The position numbers were made by a program, and so were the translations under genes. The notes under the pieces are model-generated. The model did not search any database. It was given only the letters and a program-made list of their open reading frames with translations, and was not told the DNA's origin. Of a DNA stretch of 64,000 bases, positions 21,286 to 29,430 are shown piece by piece. The stretch is from RYN-230 sp963713815 (GTDB lineage: Bacteria > Actinomycetota > Actinomycetes > Streptosporangiales > Streptosporangiaceae), in contig CAVQNH010000039.1 of the NCBI GenBank assembly GCA_963713815.1, positions 1 through 64,000 of the forward strand, written 5' to 3'. Position 1 is the stretch's first letter. Each line of letters starts with the position of its first letter.

Positions 21286-23922
21286 TCAGGCGGGGCCGCG
21301 CAGGACCGCCCCCACCCGGCGGACGGCTTCCCCGACGGCGGCGTCCCGCGCCGCGGTGGTCTCCTCCACCGTCAGCGTCCGGTCCGGCGCCCGGAAGCGC
21401 AGGGTGTAGGCCAGGGATTTACGCCCTGGGCCAGCCTGCTCGCCGGTGTAGACGTCGAACAGCCGGACCTCCTCGAGCAGGCCCTGGTAGTCGCTGCCGC
21501 GGACCCCCTCGACCAGCGCGGATTCCACCTCGTCGGCGGGCACGGGCTCCGGCACCAGCAGCGCGACATCCTGGGTGGCCACCGGGTACGGCGAGATCAC
21601 CGGGGCCTCGACGGGGCCGAGCGCTGCCGCCGCGCTCTCGATCACCGACAGGTCAAGTTCCATGGCCGAGGTTCTGGGCGGCAGCCCGAACGCCGCGATG
21701 ACCCGGGGGTGGAGTTCACCCGCGTACCCGGCCAGCCAGTCCTGGCCTTCCTCGGCCTGCACGAACACCGCGGCACAGCGCCCTGGATGCCAGGGTGCCG
21801 CCTGGTCGGCCCGGATGTCGAAGGGGACCCGGCTGTCCCGCAGGACCTGGCGGGCGGCCTCGACCGCGTCCTGCCAGGCTGCCGGGCGCCCCTTGCCCCA
21901 CCAGCCGTCCAGTTCGCGCTCGCCGGTGACCACGGCCGCAATGTGCTGTGGCTGCTCAGGAAGCGCCGCTTCCATGGTGGCCACTTCCTGCACTGAGGGC
22001 CCGCGGTCGGCCCGCAGGATGGGAGCAATGCGCGGACCATTACGGTGCTGCAGGAACACGTGCCCGGTCTCGAACAGCCCCACATCGGTGAAACCACGGC
22101 CGATGTTGCGGACCAGGACCCGCAGCAGACCCGGCAGCACCATGGTGCGCATCAGCGGCTCGTCGTCGTTGAGCGGGTTGGCGATCACCGGCGCGCGGCG
22201 GCGGGGGTCGTCCGCGGGCAGCAGCAGCCGGTCGAAGTCGGCGGCGGAGCTGAACGGCTGGCTGATCACTTCGACGTAGCCGGACCAGGCCAGGGAACGG
22301 CCGGTGGTGCGGCGGAGCCGCTGCCGGTCGGTCAGCCCGCGCCCGGCCGCCGCCCGCGGGGTGCGCACCGGGAGGTTCTCGTAGCCTTCCAGCCGGATGA
22401 CCTCTTCGGCCAGGTCCCACTGGTACCGCAGGTCCGGCCGCCAGGACGGGGGCAGGACCGCCAGCATCTGCTTGCTGCGGTCATGCTTGCCGTGGTCATG
22501 ACGCTGGTAGCGGTTCGGGCCGGTACCGCCGGGACCGCGGCCCGGGGCCGTCCCGCTGGCCGGGTCGGGCTCCTGCGGGCGGCTGGCCGGCTCGACGACC
22601 TCGCAGCCCACGTCGTGGAGCCGCCGCAGGACAGCGTCACGCCCGTACACGGTGCCCGCCACCTTGTCCGGGTAGTCCACGGCCATGGTGATCGTTACCT
22701 GAGGGACGTCCACCTGGGCGTGGGTACAGCCGGGCACGGCGGTCCCGCCGCCCAGCTCGGCCAGCAGCGCTACCGCCCTGGCCGTCACCGCGAGCGGCAG
22801 CTCACGGTCCACGCCCCGCTCGAACCGGTAGGACGCCTCGCTGAACAGCCTGTGCCGGCGGCTCTCCCGGGCGATCGCCCGGGCGTCGAAGTGCGCGGCC
22901 TCGATCACCAGGTTGGTCGAGGCGTCGGAGATCTCGGTGGACAGGCCGCCCATGGTGCCGGCCATCGAGATGGCCCCGGAGGAGTCCGCGATCACGACGT
23001 CATCCGGGTCGAGGTCGCGCAGCACGTGGTCGAGGGTTTCCAGCTTCTCGCCGGGCTTGGCCCTGCGGACCTCGATGGGCCCGCTGAGCTGGTCGGCATC
23101 GAACGCGTGCAGCGGCTGGCCCAGCTCGAGCATCAGGTAGTTGGTGATGTCCACGGCCAGGGACACGGTGCGCAGGCCGGACCGGGCCAGCCGGACCCGC
23201 ATCTGCAGCGGCGTGGGCGCCGCCGGGTTGAAGCCGTGCACCTCGCGGAGCACGAAGCGGTCGGCTGCGGTGGGATCCTCGATGCTGGCCGCGTGCACCT
23301 GGTCGGACACGGCCGTGACATCGGCGGGCAGGTCGGCGTAGGCCGGGTCGGTGAAACGGACCCGGAAGGACGTGGCCAGCTCCCGGGCCACGCCGCGGAC
23401 TGAGAGCGCGTAGCCCCGGTCGGGCGTGACCGCGATGTCGAGCACATGGTCGGCGAGCCCGGCGTACTGGACGAAGTCCGCGCCCAGCGGCGCGTCCGGC
23501 GGCAGCACCAGGATGCCGGAGTGATCGCCACCGAGGCCGAGCTCGTCGGCGGAGCAGATCATCCCCTCCGATATGTGCCCGTACGTCTTCCGGGCGCTGA
23601 TCTCGAACCCGCCGGGCAGCCGGGCTCCCGGCCGGGCCAGCGGGACCCGGTCCCCGTCCGAGAAGTTGACCGCCCCGCAGATGACTCCGCGCGGCTCGCC
23701 GCTGCCGTCGTTGACCTGGCAGTACCTGACCGGCTTCTTGAACCCGGTCAGCTCCTCGATCGCGGTGACCTCCGCGACCACGACGCCCTCGATGTCGTAC
23801 CCGACCTGCTCGACCGACTCGACTTCCAGTCCCGCCGCGGTGAGGCGGCGGGACGTCTCCGCCGGTTCGGTGCCGGGATCCAGGCCGGCCGTCTCGAGCA
23901 GCCAGTTCAGTGAGACGCGCAT
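21286..23922 (-). CDS. pheT: Phenylalanyl-tRNA synthetase, beta subunit
   Basis: Beta chain of the alpha2-beta2 PheRS. 878 residues: N-terminal B1 core (MRVSLNWLLE), an EMAP/tRNA-binding OB domain (about 40-150), a B3/B4 editing domain, B5, the catalytic-like core, and a C-terminal FDX-ACB anticodon domain (SPYPVATQDVALLVPE). A poorly conserved Pro/Gly/His insertion of about 40 residues sits inside B5 (around 435-475), which lengthens the protein relative to most bacterial PheT. Its ATG overlaps the pheS stop (TGATG), so the subunits are coupled. Confidence 0.97.
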   Translation of the reverse strand: MRVSLNWLLETAGLDPGTEPAETSRRLTAAGLEVESVEQVGYDIEGVVVAEVTAIEELTGFKKPVRYCQVNDGSGEPRGVICGAVNFSDGDRVPLARPGARLPGGFEISARKTYGHISEGMICSADELGLGGDHSGILVLPPDAPLGADFVQYAGLADHVLDIAVTPDRGYALSVRGVARELATSFRVRFTDPAYADLPADVTAVSDQVHAASIEDPTAADRFVLREVHGFNPAAPTPLQMRVRLARSGLRTVSLAVDITNYLMLELGQPLHAFDADQLSGPIEVRRAKPGEKLETLDHVLRDLDPDDVVIADSSGAISMAGTMGGLSTEISDASTNLVIEAAHFDARAIARESRRHRLFSEASYRFERGVDRELPLAVTARAVALLAELGGGTAVPGCTHAQVDVPQVTITMAVDYPDKVAGTVYGRDAVLRRLHDVGCEVVEPASRPQEPDPASGTAPGRGPGGTGPNRYQRHDHGKHDRSKQMLAVLPPSWRPDLRYQWDLAEEVIRLEGYENLPVRTPRAAAGRGLTDRQRLRRTTGRSLAWSGYVEVISQPFSSAADFDRLLLPADDPRRRAPVIANPLNDDEPLMRTMVLPGLLRVLVRNIGRGFTDVGLFETGHVFLQHRNGPRIAPILRADRGPSVQEVATMEAALPEQPQHIAAVVTGERELDGWWGKGRPAAWQDAVEAARQVLRDSRVPFDIRADQAAPWHPGRCAAVFVQAEEGQDWLAGYAGELHPRVIAAFGLPPRTSAMELDLSVIESAAAALGPVEAPVISPYPVATQDVALLVPEPVPADEVESALVEGVRGSDYQGLLEEVRLFDVYTGEQAGPGRKSLAYTLRFRAPDRTLTVEETTAARDAAVGEAVRRVGAVLRGPA

Positions 23923-25043
23923 CAGGCCTCCACCCCGAATGCCCGGCTGAACCTGACGTCACCCTCGAGGGTGTCCCGGATGTCGGTGACCCCGTCCCGG
24001 ACCATCAGGGCCCGCTCGATGCCGAGGCCGAACGCGAAGCCGGTGTAACGCTCCGGGTCGATACCGCAGGCGATCAGCACCCGCGGGTTCACCATGCCGC
24101 AGCCGGCCAGCTCGATCCAGCCCTGGGACCGGCATACCCGGCACGGTGCACCGCCCGGCCTGGTCGAGGCGCCGCGGCAGACGTGGCATTCCATGGACAC
24201 GTCCGCGGACGGCTCGGTGAACGGGAAGTAGTCCGGCCGCAGCCGGGTGCGCAGTCCCTCGCCGAACATGGCGTCAACGAACGCCTGCACCGCCCCGCGC
24301 AGGTCAGCCATGGTCAGGCCCTCGTCCACGGCCAGGCACTCGATCTGGTGGAAGACCGGGCTGTGGGTGGCGTCCTGGGCCTCGTTGCGGTAGCACTGGC
24401 CGGGGCTGACCACGTACAGCGGCAGCGGCCGGGTGAGCATGGCCCGGATCTGCACCGGTGAGGTGTGCGTGCGGAGCACCATGCCCGAGTGCTCGGTGCC
24501 ATCCGGGCCCGCCACGAACAGCGTGTCCTGCATCTCCCGGGCCGGATGGTCAGGCGGGAAGTTGAGCGCGTCGAAGTTGTACCACTCGGCTTCGATCTCG
24601 GGGCCCTCGGCGATCTCGTAGCCCATGGAGACGAAGACGTCGGCCAGCCGCTCGCCGACCGTGGTGACCGGGTGCCTGGCCCCCTGGGGATAGTGGTCCC
24701 AGGGCAGCGTGACGTCGACGGCCTCCTCGATGAGGACCCGCTGGTCGCGCTCCTCCTCCAGGACCTGCTGGCGGGCGGCGAGCGCCTCGCTGACCTCCCG
24801 CATCGTGGTCCCGATCCGCTTGCCGGCCTCGGCGCGCGCCCCCGGGGGGAGGGCGCCGATCTCGGCGTTGGCCAGGCGGAGCGGCGAGCGGTCCCCGGCG
24901 TGCGCCAGCCGGGCGGCCTTGAGCTCGTCGAGCGTTCCCGCGGCGGCGATGGCGGCCAGCGCCTCGTCCCGCATGCGGGATACCTCCCCGGGAGACAGGC
25001 TCGCCACCTCCACGGGGTCGTACTGCTTATTCGGTGCGGACAT
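23922..25043 (-). CDS. pheS: Phenylalanyl-tRNA synthetase, alpha subunit
   Basis: Catalytic subunit, class II. 373 residues: N-terminal coiled coil (about 10-100), then a catalytic core with HPVTTVGERLADVF, motif 2 around GQCYRNEAQDATHSPVFHQIE and motif 3 GFAFGLGIERALM. Cysteine pairs CHVC and CRVC before QGWIELAGCGMV are normal for this family. No obvious phenylalanine leader peptide or T-box precedes it in the 200-base gap before the kinase gene. Confidence 0.97.
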   Translation of the reverse strand: MSAPNKQYDPVEVASLSPGEVSRMRDEALAAIAAAGTLDELKAARLAHAGDRSPLRLANAEIGALPPGARAEAGKRIGTTMREVSEALAARQQVLEEERDQRVLIEEAVDVTLPWDHYPQGARHPVTTVGERLADVFVSMGYEIAEGPEIEAEWYNFDALNFPPDHPAREMQDTLFVAGPDGTEHSGMVLRTHTSPVQIRAMLTRPLPLYVVSPGQCYRNEAQDATHSPVFHQIECLAVDEGLTMADLRGAVQAFVDAMFGEGLRTRLRPDYFPFTEPSADVSMECHVCRGASTRPGGAPCRVCRSQGWIELAGCGMVNPRVLIACGIDPERYTGFAFGLGIERALMVRDGVTDIRDTLEGDVRFSRAFGVEA

Positions 25044-25246
25044 CGTCCTGCTTCCTGCGTCCGGATGGGAAAAGAAAAGAGTCTGCGTGGCTACGGCCCA
25101 TTGTGACCGGGCGGCCGGGGTGCGGTGCTGCCGCCCGGAGTCCGCAGCCTGCGGGGCCCACCGGGGCGAGTCGCGGAGCGACGGCCACGGGCCACCCGGG
25201 CCCGCCTCCGGGGTCAGTCCCCCGGCCGCGGCACTCCGCCCCCCGC

Positions 25247-26602
25247 CTACCCGAAGTCGGGCAGCCCGGCGGGCATGGTAAATCGGAATTCGGCGCCGCC
25301 ACCGGGCGCACGCTGCACGGTGATCGTCCCCCCATGCGCTTCGACCAGGCCCTTCACGATGTACAGGCCGAGACCGGCGCCGCCGCGGCGCTTGGCGCGC
25401 CAGAACTGCCGGAAGATCCGCGGCACGAGCTCAGGCGGCACGCCGTCGCCCTCGTCGCGCACCGAAACCGTCACCACGGGTGCACCAGCAGGACCATGAG
25501 CCGTACTGGAACCATTGACCGCACCGGTCCCACCCGGGCGGGTCATCGCCCGGACAGCTGGGTCGTCCACCGGCTGTATCACAATCGTCACGGTACCAGC
25601 CCCGTGCCGGACCGCGTTCTCCACCAGGTTGCCGAGGATCTGGTCGACCTTGTCCGCGTCCAGCCAGGTCTCTGGCAGCTCCCCCAGGACCTCGATCCGG
25701 AAGCGGTCCGGCTGGTCACCGGCGGCCACCCGGCCCGCGACGATCTTCTCCGCACGCTGGGGGATGTCCACCAGCTGCCGGTGTACCTCGATCCGGCCGG
25801 CCTCGATCCGGGATACGTCCAGCAGCTCGGTGATCAGCCGGGTCACCCGGTCAGCGTCGGCATTGACGGTCTCGAGCATCACCCGCTTCTGGTCGTCGGT
25901 GAACCGGGTCCACTTGGCCAGCAGCGTGGCGGTGAACCCCTTCACGCTGGTCAGCGGGGACCGCAGTTCGTGAGCGACGGTGGAGACCAGGTCGGCGCGG
26001 CTGCGCTCCAGGCGCATCCGCTGCTGGGTGCCGCGCAGGCTGATCGTGATGCGCTGGACGTCACCCGGCCTGACCGGCCCGGGCCAGTCCCGCCCGGCGG
26101 CCGGGGTGCAGCGCGGGACGCGCACGTAACCCATGGTGACCAGGAACTCGGCGCCGTCCGGCAGGTACAGCGGCAGCTCCGGATGACGGGTGCGGGTGGA
26201 CAGCCCCCGATAGGGGTCCGCGCACGCCCACCAGCTACGGCCTTCCGCGTCGCGCAACGGGAGTACCTGCCGGATATCCCGGCCCAGCGCGTTGAGCGGC
26301 GCGATACCGGTCAGCCGGCTGGCCGCATGGTTGAACACCACGATCCGGCCCAGATGGTCGGCGACCACGAGCCCATCAGGCAGGTCGTCGGCGCAGACCA
26401 GGCCACCCGAGGCCACGACCTGGCCCGCGGGCACGCTGGCCAGCGCGGCCGCCGGCGAGTCGGGCCTGGACCTGTCCACTAGACCGCCGCCTCCGTCCGG
26501 CTCCTGGGCTGATGTTCCGCTGAATGACGCAACGTGATCAGACTCTAGCGCCTGCGCGGCGGGAAACGGCAGCCCCCAGGCCGCCCGTTCGGGGGACGTC
26601 AC
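25247..26602 (-). CDS. Sensor histidine kinase with PAS domain, orphan
   Basis: 451 residues and no membrane segments, so probably cytoplasmic. An N-terminal low-complexity stretch is followed by a PAS domain (about 75-190, LPDGLVVADHLGRIVVFNHA), HisKA with the phosphorylated His211 in STVAHELRSPLTSVKGF, and HATPase_c (N box NLVENAVRHG, G1 DEGDGVP, G2 GAGLGLYIVKGLVEAHGG). A Gly/Ala/Ser-rich insertion sits in the ATPase domain. There is no response regulator beside it. A kinase in this slot between the SpoU methyltransferase and pheST also occurs in Streptomyces. Its GTG overlaps the methyltransferase stop by four bases. Confidence 0.9.
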   Translation of the reverse strand: MTSPERAAWGLPFPAAQALESDHVASFSGTSAQEPDGGGGLVDRSRPDSPAAALASVPAGQVVASGGLVCADDLPDGLVVADHLGRIVVFNHAASRLTGIAPLNALGRDIRQVLPLRDAEGRSWWACADPYRGLSTRTRHPELPLYLPDGAEFLVTMGYVRVPRCTPAAGRDWPGPVRPGDVQRITISLRGTQQRMRLERSRADLVSTVAHELRSPLTSVKGFTATLLAKWTRFTDDQKRVMLETVNADADRVTRLITELLDVSRIEAGRIEVHRQLVDIPQRAEKIVAGRVAAGDQPDRFRIEVLGELPETWLDADKVDQILGNLVENAVRHGAGTVTIVIQPVDDPAVRAMTRPGGTGAVNGSSTAHGPAGAPVVTVSVRDEGDGVPPELVPRIFRQFWRAKRRGGAGLGLYIVKGLVEAHGGTITVQRAPGGGAEFRFTMPAGLPDFG

Positions 26603-27456
26603 AGCTCGGTCAGGTTTGCGGCCGGGCCGCCGGAACGCGCCGCGGGCACCTGCGCGCGTGCCGAGGCGTAGAGGCAGACGGCCGCCGCGGCCGCGAGGTT
26701 CAGGCTCTCGGCCCGGCCGTAGATGGGCACGGCGATGGCCTCGTCGGCCAGGTCCAGGACATCGGCGGGCAGTCCCCAGGCCTCGTTACCGAGCAGCCAG
26801 GCCGTCGGCCGGCCGAGCTGCCCGGCTGACTGCAGGTCGTCCAGGGTGGTGGTGGCGCCGCCGTCGGCGGCCAGCACCTGCAGGCCGCGGTCACGCAGCA
26901 CCCGCACCGCCTCGTCCACCGGGATACCGGTCACGACCGGAAGGTGGAACAGGCTTCCCGCGGACGCGCGGACGCACTTGCTGTTGTACGGATCGACCGA
27001 GGACCCGGCGAAGATGACCCCGCCGGCGCCCGCCGCGTCGGCGGTGCGCAGGACCGTGCCCGCGTTGCCCGGGTCGCGCACGTTGGCCAGGACGACCACC
27101 AGGCGGGACCCGGCAGGCACATCGGCCAGCGGGACATCGACGAACCGGCAGACGGCGAGCACCCCCTGCGGGGTGATGGTCTGGGCCAGCTCGGTCATCA
27201 CCTCGCCGCTGACCAGGTGCACATCCGCGCCCTGCCCGGCCGCGAGCTCAATGAGTTCGGTGTGGCGGGGCTGCGCGGCGGCCGTGACGAACAGCTGCGT
27301 CACCACGTCACCGGCGGCGAGTGCCTCGCCCACCGCCTGCGGCCCCTCCGCCAGGAACGACCTGGCCCGCTGCCGGAGGGCCCGCTTGGCCAGCTGGCGG
27401 GCCGACTTGACCCGCGGGGAGCGGATGCTGGTGAGCTCGGCTCCGGCCGGCAGCAT
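26599..27456 (-). CDS. SpoU/TrmH-family 2'-O-ribose RNA methyltransferase
   Basis: 285 residues. An N-terminal substrate-binding domain (SPRVKSARQLAKRALRQRA, FLAEGPQAVGEAL) precedes a SPOUT knot with the three conserved motifs: NVRDPGNAGTVLRTADAAG, WLLGNEAWGLP and VPIYGRAESLNLAAAAAV. It uses SAM to methylate a ribose in tRNA or rRNA; the target is not evident. Related actinobacterial proteins in this position (TsnR/AviRb-like) methylate 23S rRNA, so an rRNA target is an inference only. Confidence 0.9.
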   Translation of the reverse strand: MLPAGAELTSIRSPRVKSARQLAKRALRQRARSFLAEGPQAVGEALAAGDVVTQLFVTAAAQPRHTELIELAAGQGADVHLVSGEVMTELAQTITPQGVLAVCRFVDVPLADVPAGSRLVVVLANVRDPGNAGTVLRTADAAGAGGVIFAGSSVDPYNSKCVRASAGSLFHLPVVTGIPVDEAVRVLRDRGLQVLAADGGATTTLDDLQSAGQLGRPTAWLLGNEAWGLPADVLDLADEAIAVPIYGRAESLNLAAAAAVCLYASARAQVPAARSGGPAANLTEL

Positions 27457-27471
27457 CAGATCACCCTGACG

Positions 27472-27524
27472 CGGGCCACCAGAACACGGGCCACCAGAAC
27501 ACGGGCCGCCAGAACACGGGCCAC
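27472..27524. repeat. 15-bp tandem repeat between rplT and trmH-like gene
   Basis: CGGGCCACCAGAACA is repeated three times with one substitution, plus partial copies at both ends, filling almost the whole gap. It lies just after the rplT stop. A slippage-prone minisatellite; no function evident. Confidence 0.7.
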
Positions 27525-27531
27525 GGGGGCG

Positions 27532-27921
27532 TCAGGCCGCCGCGGTGCCGGCGTCCGGGCCAGCGTCGGCCAGCGCGGCCTTGGCTACGTCGACCAGCGC
27601 GGAGAACGCCGCCGGGTCGCTGACCGCGAGCTCGGCGAGCATGCGGCGGTCCACTTCGACCTCGGCGAGGCGGAGCCCCTGGACGAAGCGGTTGTAGGTA
27701 ATGCCGTCCGCGCGGGCGGCGGCGTTGATGCGCTGAATCCACAGCCGGCGGAAATTGCCCTTCCGGTCCTTACGGTCCCGGTAGGCGTACGTCATCGAGT
27801 GGAGGACCTGCTCCTTGGCCTTGCGGTACAGCCGTGACCGCTGGCCACGGTAGCCGCTCGCCCGCTCAAGGACGACCCTGCGCTTCTTGTGGGCGTTGAC
27901 TGCCCGCTTCACGCGTGCCAT
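27532..27921 (-). CDS. rplT: 50S ribosomal protein L20
   Basis: Early-assembly 23S-binding protein. 129 residues, starting MARVKRAVNAHKKRR with the basic N-terminal helix, then GYRGQRSRLYRKAKEQV and FRRLWIQRINAAAR. A short Ala-rich tail is extra. Third gene of infC-rpmI-rplT; in bacteria L20 often represses this operon by binding its leader. Confidence 0.98.
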   Translation of the reverse strand: MARVKRAVNAHKKRRVVLERASGYRGQRSRLYRKAKEQVLHSMTYAYRDRKDRKGNFRRLWIQRINAAARADGITYNRFVQGLRLAEVEVDRRMLAELAVSDPAAFSALVDVAKAALADAGPDAGTAAA

Positions 27922-27948
27922 TTCATATCTCCCTGGAGGCGGGCCGGG

Positions 27949-28143
27949 CTACTTTCCCAGCAACTTCTTGATCTTCTTAGTGTCTGAGGGCGCGAGCACC
28001 TGGTCCTTGCCCAGGCGCCGGGTGCGCCGGCTCGACTTGTGCTCGAGCAGGTGGTTCATGTTGGCGCGGCGGCGCATCACCTTGCCGCCGGCGGTGATCC
28101 GGAACCGGCGCGCGGCACCGCTGTGGGTCTTCATCTTCGGCAT
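27949..28143 (-). CDS. rpmI: 50S ribosomal protein L35
   Basis: 64 residues from MPKMKTHSGAARRF, the universal L35 start, with KHKS-like LEHKSSRRTRRL. The frame is open further upstream but that part has no homology. 27 bases before rplT and about 120 bases after infC. Confidence 0.97.
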   Translation of the reverse strand: MPKMKTHSGAARRFRITAGGKVMRRRANMNHLLEHKSSRRTRRLGKDQVLAPSDTKKIKKLLGK

Positions 28144-28263
28144 GGTGGCCGTCGTCTCCATCGTCATGTGCCAGAAGGCACGCTTGTCATCCGCGGCCGG
28201 GCACGCCGTCATGCGGCCGTGCCCGTGCCGCTCAACCCTAGGCGAGCTCCGCGGGGCCCTGGG

Positions 28264-28932
28264 TCAGGCTCCTGCCTGCTCCGTGCCGCCGTCGCCGGCC
28301 GGGCGGGCCTGGGAGGCTGGGGCGGCCGCGGGCCGGCGCTGCCGTGGCACCGGACGTGCTGCGATCGCCTCGGCCTCTTCCTCGGCTTCCCGCGATGAGC
28401 GTTCGGCCTTGGATTCGCTCTTCTTGCGGTGCGGCCCGATCACCATGATCATGTTACGGCCGTCCTGCTTGGGCTGGGCTTCCACGAAGCCGAGCTCCTC
28501 CACATCGCCGGCCAGGCGCTGCAGCAGCCGGAACCCGAGCTCGGGCCGGGACTGCTCACGCCCCCTGAACATGATTGTGACCTTGACCTTGTCACCCTGC
28601 TTGAGGAACCGCTCAACGTGACCCTTCTTGGTCCCGTAGTCGTGCGGGTCGATCTTCGGCCGGAGCTTGATCTCCTTGATGACCGTCTGCGCCTGATTCT
28701 TGCGCGATTCCCTGGCCTTGAGCGCGGACTCGTACTTGAACTTGCCGTAGTCCATCAGCTTGCAGACCGGCGGGCGCGCTGTGGGCGCGACTTCCACCAA
28801 ATCGAGGTCTGCTTCCTGGGCCAGCCGGAGCGCATCGTTCAGTGCGACGATCCCGACCTGCTCGCCGTTAGGGCCGACGAGCCGCACTTCGGGCACGCGG
28901 ATTCGATCGTTGATACGGGGTTCGGCGCTAAT
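28264..28932 (-). CDS. infC: Translation initiation factor IF-3, with ATT start codon
   Basis: Prevents premature subunit joining and checks start-codon selection. Homology (SAEPRINDRIRVPEVRLVG) extends 12 codons upstream of the first ATG/GTG-type start and ends at an ATT directly behind GGAGGT. AUU/AUA/AUC starts are the classic infC autoregulation device, since IF-3 discriminates against them. 222 residues: N-domain, basic linker (KYESALKARESRKNQAQ), C-domain (KQGDKVKVTIMFRGREQ) and an actinobacterial acidic/Ala-Pro tail of about 45 residues. Confidence 0.95.
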   Translation of the reverse strand: MSAEPRINDRIRVPEVRLVGPNGEQVGIVALNDALRLAQEADLDLVEVAPTARPPVCKLMDYGKFKYESALKARESRKNQAQTVIKEIKLRPKIDPHDYGTKKGHVERFLKQGDKVKVTIMFRGREQSRPELGFRLLQRLAGDVEELGFVEAQPKQDGRNMIMVIGPHRKKSESKAERSSREAEEEAEAIAARPVPRQRRPAAAPASQARPAGDGGTEQAGA

Positions 28933-29430
28933 GTGACCTCCATGGGTCTAGTCCACCGCCCGGGCCCAGTGCCCCGGCGGGTGCGCTGCGACCATCTCGC
29001 GGGACCTTCGGCTCGCGGTGGACTTGGCCGCCGCATGAGAAAAGGGCCCCGCGCCAATGCATGCGGAGCCCACCAAAGCCGCACCACCCGGCGAGGACGT
29101 AATCCTCGTCAGGGACGCAGCCGACCGGGATTGGCAGCGCTCCGGTTTCCGTGAGGAGATCGGGGCCGCTACCCCGGCCTAGCTGGCCGGCCCGGAAGCC
29201 GGCAGCCATACCCGCCAGCCAGGGGCCGGCCAGGTGGGAGGTGGTCCTCCGCTTACATGCCCGGCACGCTGGTGCCAGGCTGGTCGTCTGGTAAGAGTAA
29301 CAGCAATTCAGGCCCGCTGGGTATTCCGGGCCGCGCGGAGCGTGAGCGCGTTGTCCCGGCGCCGCAGGGGTTCCCGGGTACCCGGCCGGCCGTGACACCA
29401 CCCCCGGCACGGCGGCGCCGAGGAACCCCG
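28933..29430 (-). other. infC leader and intergenic region; no gene
   Basis: About 500 bases between the sigma-factor stop and infC, without a supportable gene. It contains the infC leader, with a terminator-like hairpin in its proximal part (listed separately) and several G/C-rich stems upstream. I could not pick a convincing -35/-10 pair; the promoter probably lies in the A+T-richer part near 29280-29330. Confidence 0.6.
29037..29071 (-). terminator. Attenuator-like hairpin in the infC leader
   Basis: On the minus strand GGGCTCCGC pairs with GCGGGGCCC (nine pairs, one G-U) around an 8-10 base loop and is followed by TTTTCTC, the form of an intrinsic terminator. Placed about 105 bases before the infC start, inside the leader, it suggests premature termination controlled by ribosomal protein or translation, as is common for infC-rpmI-rplT. 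Confidence 0.65.
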
